A stretch of DNA of 23,275 bases from CADEED01 sp039930985 (lineage in GTDB: Bacteria > Pseudomonadota > Gammaproteobacteria > Steroidobacterales > Steroidobacteraceae). A program made the translations under genes and the position numbers. Under the pieces are notes generated by a model. That model saw only the letters and a program-made list of their open reading frames with translations. It did no database searches and was not told where the DNA came from. The stretch is taken from the NCBI GenBank assembly GCA_039930985.1, contig JBDTSV010000049.1:1-23275 (forward strand). Direction: 5' to 3'. Positions 1 through 12,291 of the stretch are shown here, in pieces; positions within the stretch are counted from its first letter, which is position 1, and each line of letters begins with the position of its first letter.

Positions 1-1
1 G

Positions 2-730
2 CCGCCGAAGGCCACGCTGCGCACGGAGCTGTCGCGCTACTACCGCGTCATCTCGTACAGCCGGCGATACAACTTTCCCAATCGGAATCCGCAGACCGCC
101 ACGGATCATTCCGCGATCGTCGAGGCCGCCGATCTCGCGGCGTTGATCAAGGCGCTGCGCCTCAAGCGCGTGAATCTCATCGGCACTTCCATGGGTGCCG
201 CGACCGCGCTGACGCTCGCGGTCGAGCAACCCAGAATGGTGCGCACCCTGGTGATCGCCGAGCCGCCCGTCCTCGACTGGGCCCGCGAGTTTCCGGACGG
301 CGGCGTTCTCTATCGCGATTTCATGCAGCGTATTCAGGATCCCGCACGGGAAGCTTTTGCGGCCGGTGACGACACCGGTGCCATGCGATTCTTCGTCGAT
401 GGGCTCTCGACCGCCGGACGGTTTGACAGCTTGCCGGCGGCGGCGCGGCTGGCCGTCATGCAGAACGCGGGGGCATTCAGAATGCTCACGCGCAGTCAGA
501 ATCCATACCCGGATCTTTCGCGGCGAAAATTGCGGGCGCTGCGAATGCCGGTGTTGGTGATCACGGGTGAGAAGACCGTTGAAATACACCGGCGCATCGA
601 CGAGGAGCTGTCGAGACTGATTCCGCGGGCGAGGTCCGCGACCATTCCCAACGCGGGTCATGGCTCGCCGCAGGAGAATCCGCAGGCGTTCACCGAAGTC
701 GTCGAGAATTTTCTCGAGACCAGCGGATAG
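2..730 (+). CDS. alpha/beta-fold hydrolase, 5' end cut by window edge
   Basis: The open frame runs from the first bases of the window to TAG at 728-730 without a stop. The gene therefore starts upstream, and 242 residues are visible. The nucleophile elbow G-T-S-M-G places the catalytic serine near visible residue 63. The catalytic histidine is in N-A-G-H-G-S near residue 220, followed by an E-N-P-x-x-F segment typical of the C-terminal helix of small alpha/beta hydrolases. After the penultimate strand the usual G-E-x-D acid position reads G-E-K-T, so the acid must lie elsewhere or is missing. Relatives with Ser or Thr here are known. The oxyanion HG motif would be outside the window. The substrate cannot be told from sequence. 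A TTG at 143 is in frame but lies within the fold, so it is not a credible start. Confidence 0.85.
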   Translation, partial: PPKATLRTELSRYYRVISYSRRYNFPNRNPQTATDHSAIVEAADLAALIKALRLKRVNLIGTSMGAATALTLAVEQPRMVRTLVIAEPPVLDWAREFPDGGVLYRDFMQRIQDPAREAFAAGDDTGAMRFFVDGLSTAGRFDSLPAAARLAVMQNAGAFRMLTRSQNPYPDLSRRKLRALRMPVLVITGEKTVEIHRRIDEELSRLIPRARSATIPNAGHGSPQENPQAFTEVVENFLETSG

Positions 731-812
731 CGCAGAGGCGGGGACTGCGAATGCGCAACAGCGGGGCAGCACTGAGCCGGAAAATTCCTACAAATTGCGG
801 TGTGCGACGATA

Positions 813-830
813 TTTACCGACGGCGGTAAA
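813..830. promoter_or_regulatory. perfect inverted repeat TTTACCG-N4-CGGTAAA, putative operator
   Basis: A 7-bp perfect inverted repeat with a 4-bp spacer lies about 53 bp upstream of the hybrid kinase start at 883, in an otherwise gene-free 152-bp gap. Its size and symmetry suit a dimeric regulator site. It could also form a short hairpin in the leader. No T-run follows, so it is not an intrinsic terminator for the upstream hydrolase. I do not recognise the cognate regulator. The rest of 731-882 shows no convincing -35/-10 pair. Confidence 0.45.
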
Positions 831-882
831 GTTCCAGGGACGGTCACGCGCGAGCCCGCGCCCAGCGTCCAGCAAGGAATAG

Positions 883-2471
<1,589 letters not shown>

Positions 2472-2475
<4 letters not shown>

Positions 2476-3789
2476 TCAGCGCGGGGCACCGGTACACCAC
2501 CGACGATGGTCGCGCGCACGGCGCGTTCATCCGCCATCGTCATCTGCACGAACAGCGCTTCTTCGAGCGATTCGCAGTGCCTCATGCGAAATTCGATGAG
2601 CGGTGTCGACTTCATGTCGAGCACGACGAGATCCGCTTCCATGCCGACGGCAAGGCTGCCGATCCTGTCCTCGAGGTACAGCGCCTGCGCGCCGCCGCGC
2701 GTCGCGAGGTAAAACGCCAGCGGCGCCGACAAACTAGCGCCGCCGAGCTGGGCCACCTGGTAGGCGGCGCCCATGGTCCGCAGCATCGACAGTGTCGTGC
2801 CGGCGCCGACATCGGTGGCAAGCCCGACGCGAACCGGGCGGGCTAGCTGCTTCGCCCGGCGCAGGCCGAACAAACCACTGCCGAGGAACTGGTTCGACGT
2901 GGGGCAGTGCGCAATCGCCGTTCCCGTCTCGTGGATACGCGCGATCTCCGCCTCGGTCAGCCACACACCATGGCCATAGATGGCGCGCGGGCCGAGCTGG
3001 CCGTAGTGGTCGTAGATATCCAGATAACCATCGCGTTCCGGGAAAAGTTTCTTCGCCCACTCGATCTCGGCTCGATTCTCGGAGACGTGCGACTGCAGAT
3101 AGGTGCCGGGATGCTCTTTCCACAACGCGCCAGCGAGCTCCATCTGCGCAGGCGTGGAGGTGGGTGCGAAACGCGGCGTGATGGCATAGGAGGCGCGACC
3201 TTTTCCATGCCAGCGCTGGATCAACGCCTTCGATTCGTCATGGCCGCGTTGCGCGGTGTCGCGCAGCGCTTCCGGCGCGTTGCGATCCATGAGGCACTTG
3301 CCGGCAATCGTGCGCATGCCGCGTTTTCCGGCGGCCTCGAAAAACGCGTCGACAGAATGCGCGTGCACGGTGGCAAAGCTGGCAACCGTGGTCGTGCCAT
3401 TGCGCAGACATTCGTCGAGGAAGACTTCCGCGACGGCACGCGCGTGGGCCACATCGGCGAACCGTTGTTCGGCCACGAAGGTGTATTTTTCCAGCCAGTC
3501 GAGCAGTTGCTCGCCATACGCACCGATGATCTGCGTCTGCGGATAGTGCACGTGGCAATCGATGAAACCGGGCAGGATCAGCGAGTCCCGCCCGCACTCT
3601 CTTATATGTGTGCCCGGCGGCAGCGTTGGCGCCACGGCGGCCGCGGGTCCGAAATGCGTGATCTTCCCGCCGGCCATGCCGACGATGGCGTCGCTTTCAT
3701 GGCGAAGCGTGGCCTCGATTCCCTCGATGAATGCGTCGCCGCTGAAGGTGAGCGCGGGACCTCGAATGGCGTGCGTCGGCGATGCGTGT

Positions 3790-3797
<8 letters not shown>
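2472..3797 (-). CDS. guaD: guanine deaminase
   Basis: Amidohydrolase-superfamily guanine deaminase, converting guanine to xanthine and ammonia in cytosolic purine catabolism. Metal-site motifs are complete: P-G-F-I-D-C-H-V-H (H82, H84), Q-S-H-V-S-E (H237), G-H-G-V-W-L (H276) and A-T-D-V-G-A-G-T (D329). The 441-residue length fits the family. I chose ATG 3797, which gives an 8-bp overlap (ATGCCTGA) with the end of the upstream kinase and an N-terminus that aligns well with E. coli GuaD. The alternative is GTG at 3827, ten codons further upstream, with a better-looking AGGA. The overlap implies co-transcription with the CHASE8 kinase gene. No transporter or xanthine dehydrogenase gene is nearby. 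Confidence 0.95.
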
Positions 3798-6120
<2,323 letters not shown>

Positions 6121-6189
6121 CGAACCGCATCTTGCCTTCAAATGGGAAATACGTTCCACTGCATTCGGCTTTGTCCTACAAGAACAAAC

Positions 6190-6194
6190 AGGAG
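6190..6194 (+). promoter_or_regulatory. ribosome binding site AGGAG deciding a TTG start
   Basis: AGGAG ends 9 nt before TTG 6204. That codon opens directly onto a canonical signal peptide, so the site supports TTG 6204 over the in-frame but unspaced upstream starts and over GTG 6213. Confidence 0.5.
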
Positions 6195-6203
6195 ATTGAG
6201 GCG

Positions 6204-6833
6204 TTGACGAGGGTGCGATTCGCGGTATTGGTCGGGCTCGCCATCATGATTGCGCCGCTCACGCGTGCCGCGCAATTCTCCGTCGACGCGGTCAAGGCCG
6301 CCTACCTGTTCCGTTTTGCGCAGTACGTGGATTGGCCTGAGGTCCCGGCCGATACCCCATTTGTCTTCGCAGTGAGCGGCGCTGAAGACGTGGCCGTGCA
6401 TCTCGAGCGGCTGCTGAAAGACATGAGCGTCAATGGCCGGCGCGCGATAGTCCGTCGCGTCACGCGCGCTCAGGAACTAGATGGCGTGCAGATTCTTTAC
6501 GTTGGCGCGGACGCTTTCAGCCGGTCGCGTGCCTTGCGCAGCGGCGCCATCAAACTGCCCGTTCTGCTGGTGACCGACGACGAAAATGGCCTCGATGGCG
6601 GCGGCATCATAAATTTCATCGAAATCAACCGAAATTTGCGTTTCGAGATTTCACTGAACGCCGCTGACCGCAGCGGGCTGAGAATCAATTCTGCGCTGCT
6701 GTCGGTGGCGGCGCGGGTCGAGCGCCGTCCACAGGGAGCGATCAATTGCCTGGACGGTTATCCACGCCTACAGCGATCGGCTGGATGCCGCAGCAGGATG
6801 GCCAGCGTCGATGTGGGGAGACGCGAGCGATGA
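6204..6833 (+). CDS. YfiR-family (DUF4154) periplasmic protein
   Basis: A 209-residue secreted protein. Residues 1-22 form a signal peptide (Arg-containing n-region, hydrophobic core, L-T-R-A before the likely cut). The mature part follows the DUF4154/YfiR pattern: V-K-A-A-Y-L-F-R-F-A-Q-Y-V-D-W-P (30-45), then I-L-Y-V-G, then G-G-G-I-I-N-F-I-E (132-140), R-F-E-I (146-149) and a final L-R-I-N-S-A-L-L. In Pseudomonas, YfiR is a periplasmic repressor of the cyclase YfiN. No cyclase is encoded here, and the divergent CHASE8 kinase is the natural candidate partner. The core lacks the cysteines that form disulfides in Pseudomonas YfiR; Cys182 and Cys195 lie only in a basic C-terminal tail. Its stop overlaps the receptor start (ATGA), so the two are translationally coupled. 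Confidence 0.88.
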   Translation: MTRVRFAVLVGLAIMIAPLTRAAQFSVDAVKAAYLFRFAQYVDWPEVPADTPFVFAVSGAEDVAVHLERLLKDMSVNGRRAIVRRVTRAQELDGVQILYVGADAFSRSRALRSGAIKLPVLLVTDDENGLDGGGIINFIEINRNLRFEISLNAADRSGLRINSALLSVAARVERRPQGAINCLDGYPRLQRSAGCRSRMASVDVGRRER

Positions 6834-8746
6834 GGGTTTTTCTGCGTGTGTTGATCAGCGCGGCGCTGGCCGCGGCGGCGGCGCCAGCCGGCGCACAGCT
6901 GCTGGCGGATGCCAGCGACCCGCTCACCGAGCTCGGTCGCATGTCGCTCGAGCAGCTCTCGAACGTCGAGGTCACCTCCGTTTCGAAATCGGCGCAAAGC
7001 CTGTCGAGCGCGCCGGCCTCCATCTATGTGATTACGCGCGAACAAATCCAGCGCTCGGGAGTCCTCAGCATTCCAGACGCACTGCGCCTTGCGCCCAATC
7101 TGCAAGTCGCGCAGCTCACTTCGACCAACTACTCCAATGGCGCGCGCGGATTTGCCGGCGCGCCCGACATCCAGAACTTCTCCAACAAGATCCTCCTGCT
7201 CATCGACGGCCGCAGTGTCTATTCGCCGCTGTTTTCCGGCATCGAATACGACATGCAGGACGTTCTCATGGATGATGTCGAACGCATCGAAGTCATCTCG
7301 GGTCCGGGCGCCACTCTCTGGGGCGCCAACGCGATGAACGGCGTCATCAACATCATCACGCGCAAGGCTGCTGACTCGCACGGCACGCTGGTGCGTCTCG
7401 ATGCGGGTCCGGAAGAACAGGCGGCTGCATTGCGCTATGGCGGCGACATGGGGACCGACGGCGCGTTCCGCGTGTACGCCAAGTGGTTCGATCGCGAGGC
7501 CACGGAGTTCGCCTCCGGCGACAGCGCCGAGAACGACTGGACCAAGCTGCAAGCCGGATTTCGTACGGATACGAACCTCGGAAAACATCGCTTCACGGTG
7601 CAGGGAGATTTCCAGACCCTCGAGCAGGGATTTCTCGGCACGACTGCCGTCGATTCCACCGGCGCCAACTTGTTAGGTCGCTGGGAGCACACGGGCGATC
7701 GGATCACCACGCTCATGCAGGTCTATTTCGATCGCGTCGATCGTGATCGCCCACCCAACGGCCTCGCATTCGACATCGACACTTACGACCTCGATTTCCA
7801 GCAGACTGCTGACGTTGGCGCGCGGCATCGCCTGGTGTGGGGCCTTGGACGCCGCTACAACGACTATCACACCGTCAACAACAACCTGGCGTTCGTGCCC
7901 GATCACCGCACGCTCGCGTTGACCAATCTTTTCGTGCAGGACTCGATCACCTTGACGGAGGAGCTCAAGCTCACCGCCGGCATCAAGATGGAGGACAACA
8001 GCTATTCCGGCTGGAGCGCGCTGCCCGACGTGCGCCTGTCCTGGGCGCCGAACGATAAATCACTGTTCTGGCTCGCCGGTTCTCGCGCCATACGCTCGCC
8101 GACCCCTTTCGATACCGACGTGCAGGAGTTCGTCGGCGGGCAGTTGTTCGTTCTCGGCGATCCGGATTTCAAAACCGAGAAGGTGACCGCATACGAACTG
8201 GGCTATCGCGGCAATCCGGACTCGGCGGTCTCGTTTTCCGCTGCTGTGTTCTACGACAGATATGACGATCTGCGCACCATCGAGGTGACTCCGGTGGTGT
8301 TCCTGCCGCTGCGCTGGGGCAATCTCATGGAGGGCAGCGCGTATGGCGTCGAAGCGTGGGCGGACATCCAGCTGGCGCCGTGGTGGCGCATCTCGCCGGG
8401 TTTTCGCTCGCTGCACAAGGATCTGAAATTCAGCGAGGGTGCGTCGGGCATCGTCGGTCTTCGCCAGGCGGGCAACGACCCGACGTCGCACTATTCCCTC
8501 AAATCTTCTATGGACCTGCGGCGCTTCACCATCGACGTCATGTTGCGCAAGGTCGGAGCGCTGCCGGACCCTGCGCTCGACGACTACACCGAAATGAACG
8601 CGCGGGTAGCTTGGCGGGTAAACGAACGACTCGAAATCGCTGTCAAGGGTTTCAATCTACTTAACGAAACACATCTCGAGTACCCGGCACCGGAAGGGCA
8701 GCTCATCCGCCGCAGCGTCATGGCGGAGCTGCGTTACAACTACTGA
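6830..8746 (+). CDS. TonB-dependent outer-membrane receptor
   Basis: A 638-residue receptor. Residues 1-23 are a signal peptide ending A-G-A-Q. A possible TonB box (V-E-V-T-S-V-S, about 46-52) precedes the plug domain (about 58-178), which shows V-I-T-R-E-Q-I-Q-R-S-G, L-L-L-I-D-G-R and the segment V-E-R-I-E-V-I-S-G-P-G followed by N-G-V-I-N-I-I-T. The remainder alternates like a 22-stranded barrel and ends in an aromatic residue (L-R-Y-N-Y), as outer-membrane barrels do. ATG 6830 overlaps the YfiR-like stop, with GGGGAG at 6815-6820. The substrate cannot be assigned: the plug resembles the FepA/CirA/vitamin B12 class broadly, and no siderophore genes are nearby. Its coupling to a periplasmic signalling protein suggests ligand occupancy may be reported to the divergent kinase. 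Confidence 0.94.
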   Translation: MRVFLRVLISAALAAAAAPAGAQLLADASDPLTELGRMSLEQLSNVEVTSVSKSAQSLSSAPASIYVITREQIQRSGVLSIPDALRLAPNLQVAQLTSTNYSNGARGFAGAPDIQNFSNKILLLIDGRSVYSPLFSGIEYDMQDVLMDDVERIEVISGPGATLWGANAMNGVINIITRKAADSHGTLVRLDAGPEEQAAALRYGGDMGTDGAFRVYAKWFDREATEFASGDSAENDWTKLQAGFRTDTNLGKHRFTVQGDFQTLEQGFLGTTAVDSTGANLLGRWEHTGDRITTLMQVYFDRVDRDRPPNGLAFDIDTYDLDFQQTADVGARHRLVWGLGRRYNDYHTVNNNLAFVPDHRTLALTNLFVQDSITLTEELKLTAGIKMEDNSYSGWSALPDVRLSWAPNDKSLFWLAGSRAIRSPTPFDTDVQEFVGGQLFVLGDPDFKTEKVTAYELGYRGNPDSAVSFSAAVFYDRYDDLRTIEVTPVVFLPLRWGNLMEGSAYGVEAWADIQLAPWWRISPGFRSLHKDLKFSEGASGIVGLRQAGNDPTSHYSLKSSMDLRRFTIDVMLRKVGALPDPALDDYTEMNARVAWRVNERLEIAVKGFNLLNETHLEYPAPEGQLIRRSVMAELRYNY

Positions 8747-8810
8747 GCGAATTGGGACTTGGCTCACACGCCTCGGTGATAGTTGGCCGTCCGCCCGGGC
8801 TGCGCGCTCA

Positions 8811-8816
8811 TAGAAT
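8811..8816 (+). promoter_or_regulatory. possible -10 element TAGAAT giving a leaderless transcript
   Basis: TAGAAT ends 9 nt before ATG 8826, which lacks a Shine-Dalgarno sequence. If it is used, transcription would begin at or near the start codon. No good -35 is visible at 16-18 bp spacing, so support is weak. The remaining gap, 8747-8825, shows no terminator. Confidence 0.25.
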
Positions 8817-8825
8817 GATCGGCAC

Positions 8826-9284
8826 ATGTCAGGCAGCATTCCCGAGCGACGCGAAAGGACCGAGAGGCGTCGTTCGGTTCTCCGCGCATTGTGGCGCGGC
8901 AACTTCGCCCGTCGCCGTCTGGCACCTCGCAGGAACACCGAGCGCCACGCCGTCGTGACCGATTGGTTTCATCCGCAGTGGCTGGCGGTGGGCATTGCCA
9001 TATTGCTTCTGTGCAGTGCCGATGCGATTTTGACGCTGACGTTGATCGCCAATGGTGCAGTCGAGGTGAATCCTTTCATGGAGCCGCTGGTGCGCGGTTC
9101 GGTGCACATGTTCACCTTCTGGAAGATCGGCCTCACCGCAATGGGCGTGATGATGCTGACCCTGTTGGCCCGGTTGCGAGTCTGGGGAAGTGCGGTCGGA
9201 ACCATCCTGTATGTGGTTCTCGTCGGATATGCCGTCCTGGTGAGTTACGAAGTCTTTCTTTTACGTAACATTCCCCTAGATTAG
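8826..9284 (+). CDS. small three-TM membrane protein, DUF5658-like
   Basis: A 152-residue protein. The first 45 residues are strongly basic, with several R-R-R and E-R-R clusters, and predicted cytoplasmic. Hydrophobic segments follow at about 52-75, 97-115 and 122-146. The segment D-A-I-L-T-L-x-L-I, then G-A-V-E-V-N-P-F-M-E, then F-x-x-W-K-I-G-L-T matches the pattern I associate with DUF5658 proteins, whose function is not known. There is no clear ribosome site. It lies 79 bp after the receptor and 91 bp before sucA on the same strand, but nothing ties it functionally to either. Confidence 0.75.
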   Translation: MSGSIPERRERTERRRSVLRALWRGNFARRRLAPRRNTERHAVVTDWFHPQWLAVGIAILLLCSADAILTLTLIANGAVEVNPFMEPLVRGSVHMFTFWKIGLTAMGVMMLTLLARLRVWGSAVGTILYVVLVGYAVLVSYEVFLLRNIPLD

Positions 9285-9319
9285 GCACTGATCGCCTTTC
9301 GGGCAGCGGCGCCATCGGC

Positions 9320-9325
9320 TAACAT
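9320..9325 (+). promoter_or_regulatory. possible -10 element TAACAT for the sucA operon
   Basis: TAACAT lies about 50 bp before sucA. The hexamer 17 bp upstream (9297-9302, TTTCGG) is a poor -35 match. It is offered only as the best candidate in the 91-bp gap. Confidence 0.2.
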
Positions 9326-9375
9326 ACCGCCCCCTTATCGCTCCAGGACCTTGAGTCCACAGGATTTTTTCTCGT

Positions 9376-12282
9376 ATGGCTCCAAGCCTTCGCGAGCTCA
9401 CCGCGTCCACGCCGCTGTCGGGCGGCAATGCTCCCTATGTCGAAGCTCTCTACGAGCAGTACCTTGCCGACCCGCAAAGCGTCGAGCCTGCCTGGCGCGA
9501 CTATTTTCAGCGGCTTCGTGACGGCGCCGCCGGCGAGCAGGCGCACTCGGCGGTGCAAGCCGGAATCCTGCAGCGCGCAAGCAAGCCACGCATGGCGGTC
9601 GGCGCTTCCACCGCGCTGTCGGCCGACTCCGCCGCCAAGCAAGGCGCCGTCTCGCGCCTGGTGCAGATCTACGCCAATCGCGGCCACCTCATCGCCATGC
9701 TCGATCCGCTCGGGCTGCAGAAGCGCGAGCGCCCGCGCGTGCTCGAGCTCGGATATTTCGGGCTCACCGAAGCCGATCTCGACACCGAATTCCTCACCGG
9801 CTCGCGCCCCAACGAGCTTGCGCCAAAGCTCAAGCTGCGCGAACTCCTCGCGCAGCTCGAATACGCCTACTGCGGCACGATCGGCGCCGAGTTCGCGCAC
9901 GTGTCCGATACCGAAGAGCGCCTGTGGCTGCAGGACGAATACCTGCGCGGCCGGCTCACCGGCAAGCTAACTACCGACGAACAGAAAAACCTGCTGTGGC
10001 AGCTGTCGGCGGCCGAAGGGCTCGAGCGTTACCTGCACACCAAATACGTTGGCCAGAAGCGCTTCTCGCTCGAAGGCGGCGATTCGCTGATTCCATTGAT
10101 GGACGACCTGGTGCAGATGGGCGGGCAGCAGGGCATCGAAGAGTGCGTCATCGGCATGGCGCATCGCGGCCGCCTCAACGTGCTGGTCAACGTACTCGGC
10201 AAATCGCCCTCGGTGTTGTTCAACGAATTCGAAGGCAAGTACGACACCGCGCACATGCAGGGCTCGGGCGACGTGAAGTACCACAAGGGCTTCTCGTCCG
10301 ATCTGCGCACGCCTGGCGGCAACGTACACGTGGCGCTGGCTTTCAACCCCTCCCATCTCGAGGTCGTGAACCCGGTGGTCGAAGGGTCAGTGCGCGCGCG
10401 CCAGGAACGGCGTGGCGATACCAAGGGCACGCGTGTATTGCCGATCCTCATCCACGGCGACGCCGCGTTTGCCGGCCAGGGCGTGGTGATGGAAACGCTG
10501 CAGCTCTCGCAGGCGCGCGCGTTCTACACCGGCGGCAGCGTCCACATCATCATCAACAATCAGGTCGGCTTCACCACCTCCGACCCGGAAGACGCGCGTT
10601 CGACGATGTACTGCTCGGACGTCGCGAAGATGCTCGAGACGCCTATCTTCCACGTGAACGGCGACGATCCGGACGCGGTGGTGTTCGTCACGCGCCTGGC
10701 GCTCGCGTATCGCCAGCGATTCAACAAGGACGTGGTCATCGACCTTGTCTGTTACCGGCGTCATGGGCACAACGAAGCGGACGAACCGGCAGCGACGCAG
10801 CCGGTGATGTATCAGACCATCCGCCAGCACCTGACTACCCGCAAGATCTACGCCGATCGCCTGGTGGCGGCAGGTGTGCTGGGCGACTCGGAAGCTGCGG
10901 CCTTGAGCGAATCCTATCGCCAGGGCCTCGACGAGGGCCGCCCGCAGGCGCGCGCCTCGCTCGGCATGATCGGCAACAAGTACACCGTCGACTGGAGCAA
11001 GTACCTCGCGACCGACTGGAGCGTGCGCGTGAAGGGCGGCGGCAACATGGCGCGGCTCAAGTCGTTGGGCGCGCGCATCGTGAGCTTCCCGGAAAATTTC
11101 GCGCTGCATCCGCGCGTCGCGCAGGTCATGGCCAACCGCGTGAAGATGTTGGCGGGCGAATTGCCGCTCGACTGGGGCTGCGCCGAGACGCTGGCCTACG
11201 CCAGCATTCTCGAAGAGGGCAACGCCATCCGCTTCACCGGCCAGGACGCGGGCCGTGGCACGTTCTTCCATCGCCATGCGGTTCTGCATGAGCAGTCGAC
11301 CGGCGCGCTTTACATCCCGCTGCAGCACATTGCCGAGCGTCAGCCTTCATTCCAGATCACCGACTCGGTGCTCTCAGAAGAAGCCGTACTCGGATTCGAA
11401 TATGGCTATTCGACCACCGATCCGTCGGCGCTGGTCATCTGGGAAGGACAGTTCGGCGACTTCGTGAACGGTGCGCAGGTCATCATCGACCAGTTCATCA
11501 GTTCCGGTGAAGCCAAGTGGGGCCGGCTTTGCGGGCTCACTCTGTTACTGCCACACGGCTACGAAGGTCAGGGTCCGGAACATTCATCCGCGCGCCTCGA
11601 ACGCTTCCTGCAACTGTGCGCCGAGAACAACATGCAGGTGTGCGTGCCGTCGACGCCGGCGCAGATGTATCACATGATGCGCCGGCAGATCCTGCGCTCC
11701 TTGCGCAAGCCGCTCATCGTCATGACGCCGAAATCTCTGCTGCGGCACGAGCTGGCGGTGTCATCGCTCGAAGACCTCGCCAACGGTGAATTCGTCACGG
11801 TCATCGATGAGGTCGACAAACTGCAGAGCTCGAACGTGCGCCGCGTCGTGCTGTCATCCGGCAAGGTGTACTTCGACCTGTTGAAGGCGCGCCGTGCCAC
11901 AGGCGCCACCGAAGTCGCGCTGGTCCGCGTCGAGCAGCTCTATCCGTTTCCGGTGCCGGAAATGGAAGCGGTGCTCGCCAGGTATCCGAATGCGCGCGAA
12001 GTGGTGTGGTGCCAGGAAGAGCCGCAGAACCAGGGTGCGTGGTATCAGATCCGCCATCGCCTGGGCACGCTGGTCGGCAAGCGCGAGCTTCTGTACGCCG
12101 GCCGGCCGCCCGCCGCCGCACCTGCCACCGGCATCCTCAAGATTCACGAAGCCGAGCAGCGCGGCCTCATCGAAGCCGCATTGAGTGCCACTAACAAAGA
12201 AGACGGGGCGCGCGAGACCAAGCGCCTGACGCCGACGCCTGGGGCAACACCGCCGCCAGTCACGGTAGCCACGTCGCGATAA
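9376..12282 (+). CDS. sucA: 2-oxoglutarate dehydrogenase E1 component
   Basis: Thiamine-diphosphate-dependent E1 of the 2-oxoglutarate dehydrogenase complex (TCA cycle, cytosol). It decarboxylates 2-oxoglutarate and transfers the succinyl group to E2 lipoyl. The N-terminal segment with Y-V-E-A-L-Y-E-Q-Y-L and W-R-D-Y-F is the E2/E3-binding arm of SucA proteins. The segment I-G-M-A-H-R-G-R-L-N-V-L, then H-G-D-A-A-F-A-G-Q-G (from about residue 360), I-I-N-N-Q-V-G-F-T-T, and G-H-N-E-A-D-E are ThDP/active-site signatures. At 968 residues it is slightly longer than E. coli SucA (933); the excess includes a Pro/Thr-rich tail of about 30 residues. AGGA lies 11-15 nt before ATG. sucB follows after 9 bp. 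It is not preceded by sdhCDAB. Confidence 0.98.
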   Translation: MAPSLRELTASTPLSGGNAPYVEALYEQYLADPQSVEPAWRDYFQRLRDGAAGEQAHSAVQAGILQRASKPRMAVGASTALSADSAAKQGAVSRLVQIYANRGHLIAMLDPLGLQKRERPRVLELGYFGLTEADLDTEFLTGSRPNELAPKLKLRELLAQLEYAYCGTIGAEFAHVSDTEERLWLQDEYLRGRLTGKLTTDEQKNLLWQLSAAEGLERYLHTKYVGQKRFSLEGGDSLIPLMDDLVQMGGQQGIEECVIGMAHRGRLNVLVNVLGKSPSVLFNEFEGKYDTAHMQGSGDVKYHKGFSSDLRTPGGNVHVALAFNPSHLEVVNPVVEGSVRARQERRGDTKGTRVLPILIHGDAAFAGQGVVMETLQLSQARAFYTGGSVHIIINNQVGFTTSDPEDARSTMYCSDVAKMLETPIFHVNGDDPDAVVFVTRLALAYRQRFNKDVVIDLVCYRRHGHNEADEPAATQPVMYQTIRQHLTTRKIYADRLVAAGVLGDSEAAALSESYRQGLDEGRPQARASLGMIGNKYTVDWSKYLATDWSVRVKGGGNMARLKSLGARIVSFPENFALHPRVAQVMANRVKMLAGELPLDWGCAETLAYASILEEGNAIRFTGQDAGRGTFFHRHAVLHEQSTGALYIPLQHIAERQPSFQITDSVLSEEAVLGFEYGYSTTDPSALVIWEGQFGDFVNGAQVIIDQFISSGEAKWGRLCGLTLLLPHGYEGQGPEHSSARLERFLQLCAENNMQVCVPSTPAQMYHMMRRQILRSLRKPLIVMTPKSLLRHELAVSSLEDLANGEFVTVIDEVDKLQSSNVRRVVLSSGKVYFDLLKARRATGATEVALVRVEQLYPFPVPEMEAVLARYPNAREVVWCQEEPQNQGAWYQIRHRLGTLVGKRELLYAGRPPAAAPATGILKIHEAEQRGLIEAALSATNKEDGARETKRLTPTPGATPPPVTVATSR

Positions 12283-12291
12283 GGGAAGCCC

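Noticed and set aside
143..730. Taking TTG 143 as the start of the hydrolase gene
   Set aside because: The frame is open to the window edge and the upstream residues continue the alpha/beta hydrolase fold, so the gene is simply truncated by the window.
6746..6829. N-terminal extension of the TonB-dependent receptor upstream of ATG 6830
   Set aside because: It would place 28 non-hydrophobic residues before a clear signal peptide. GGGGAG and the ATGA overlap fit ATG 6830.
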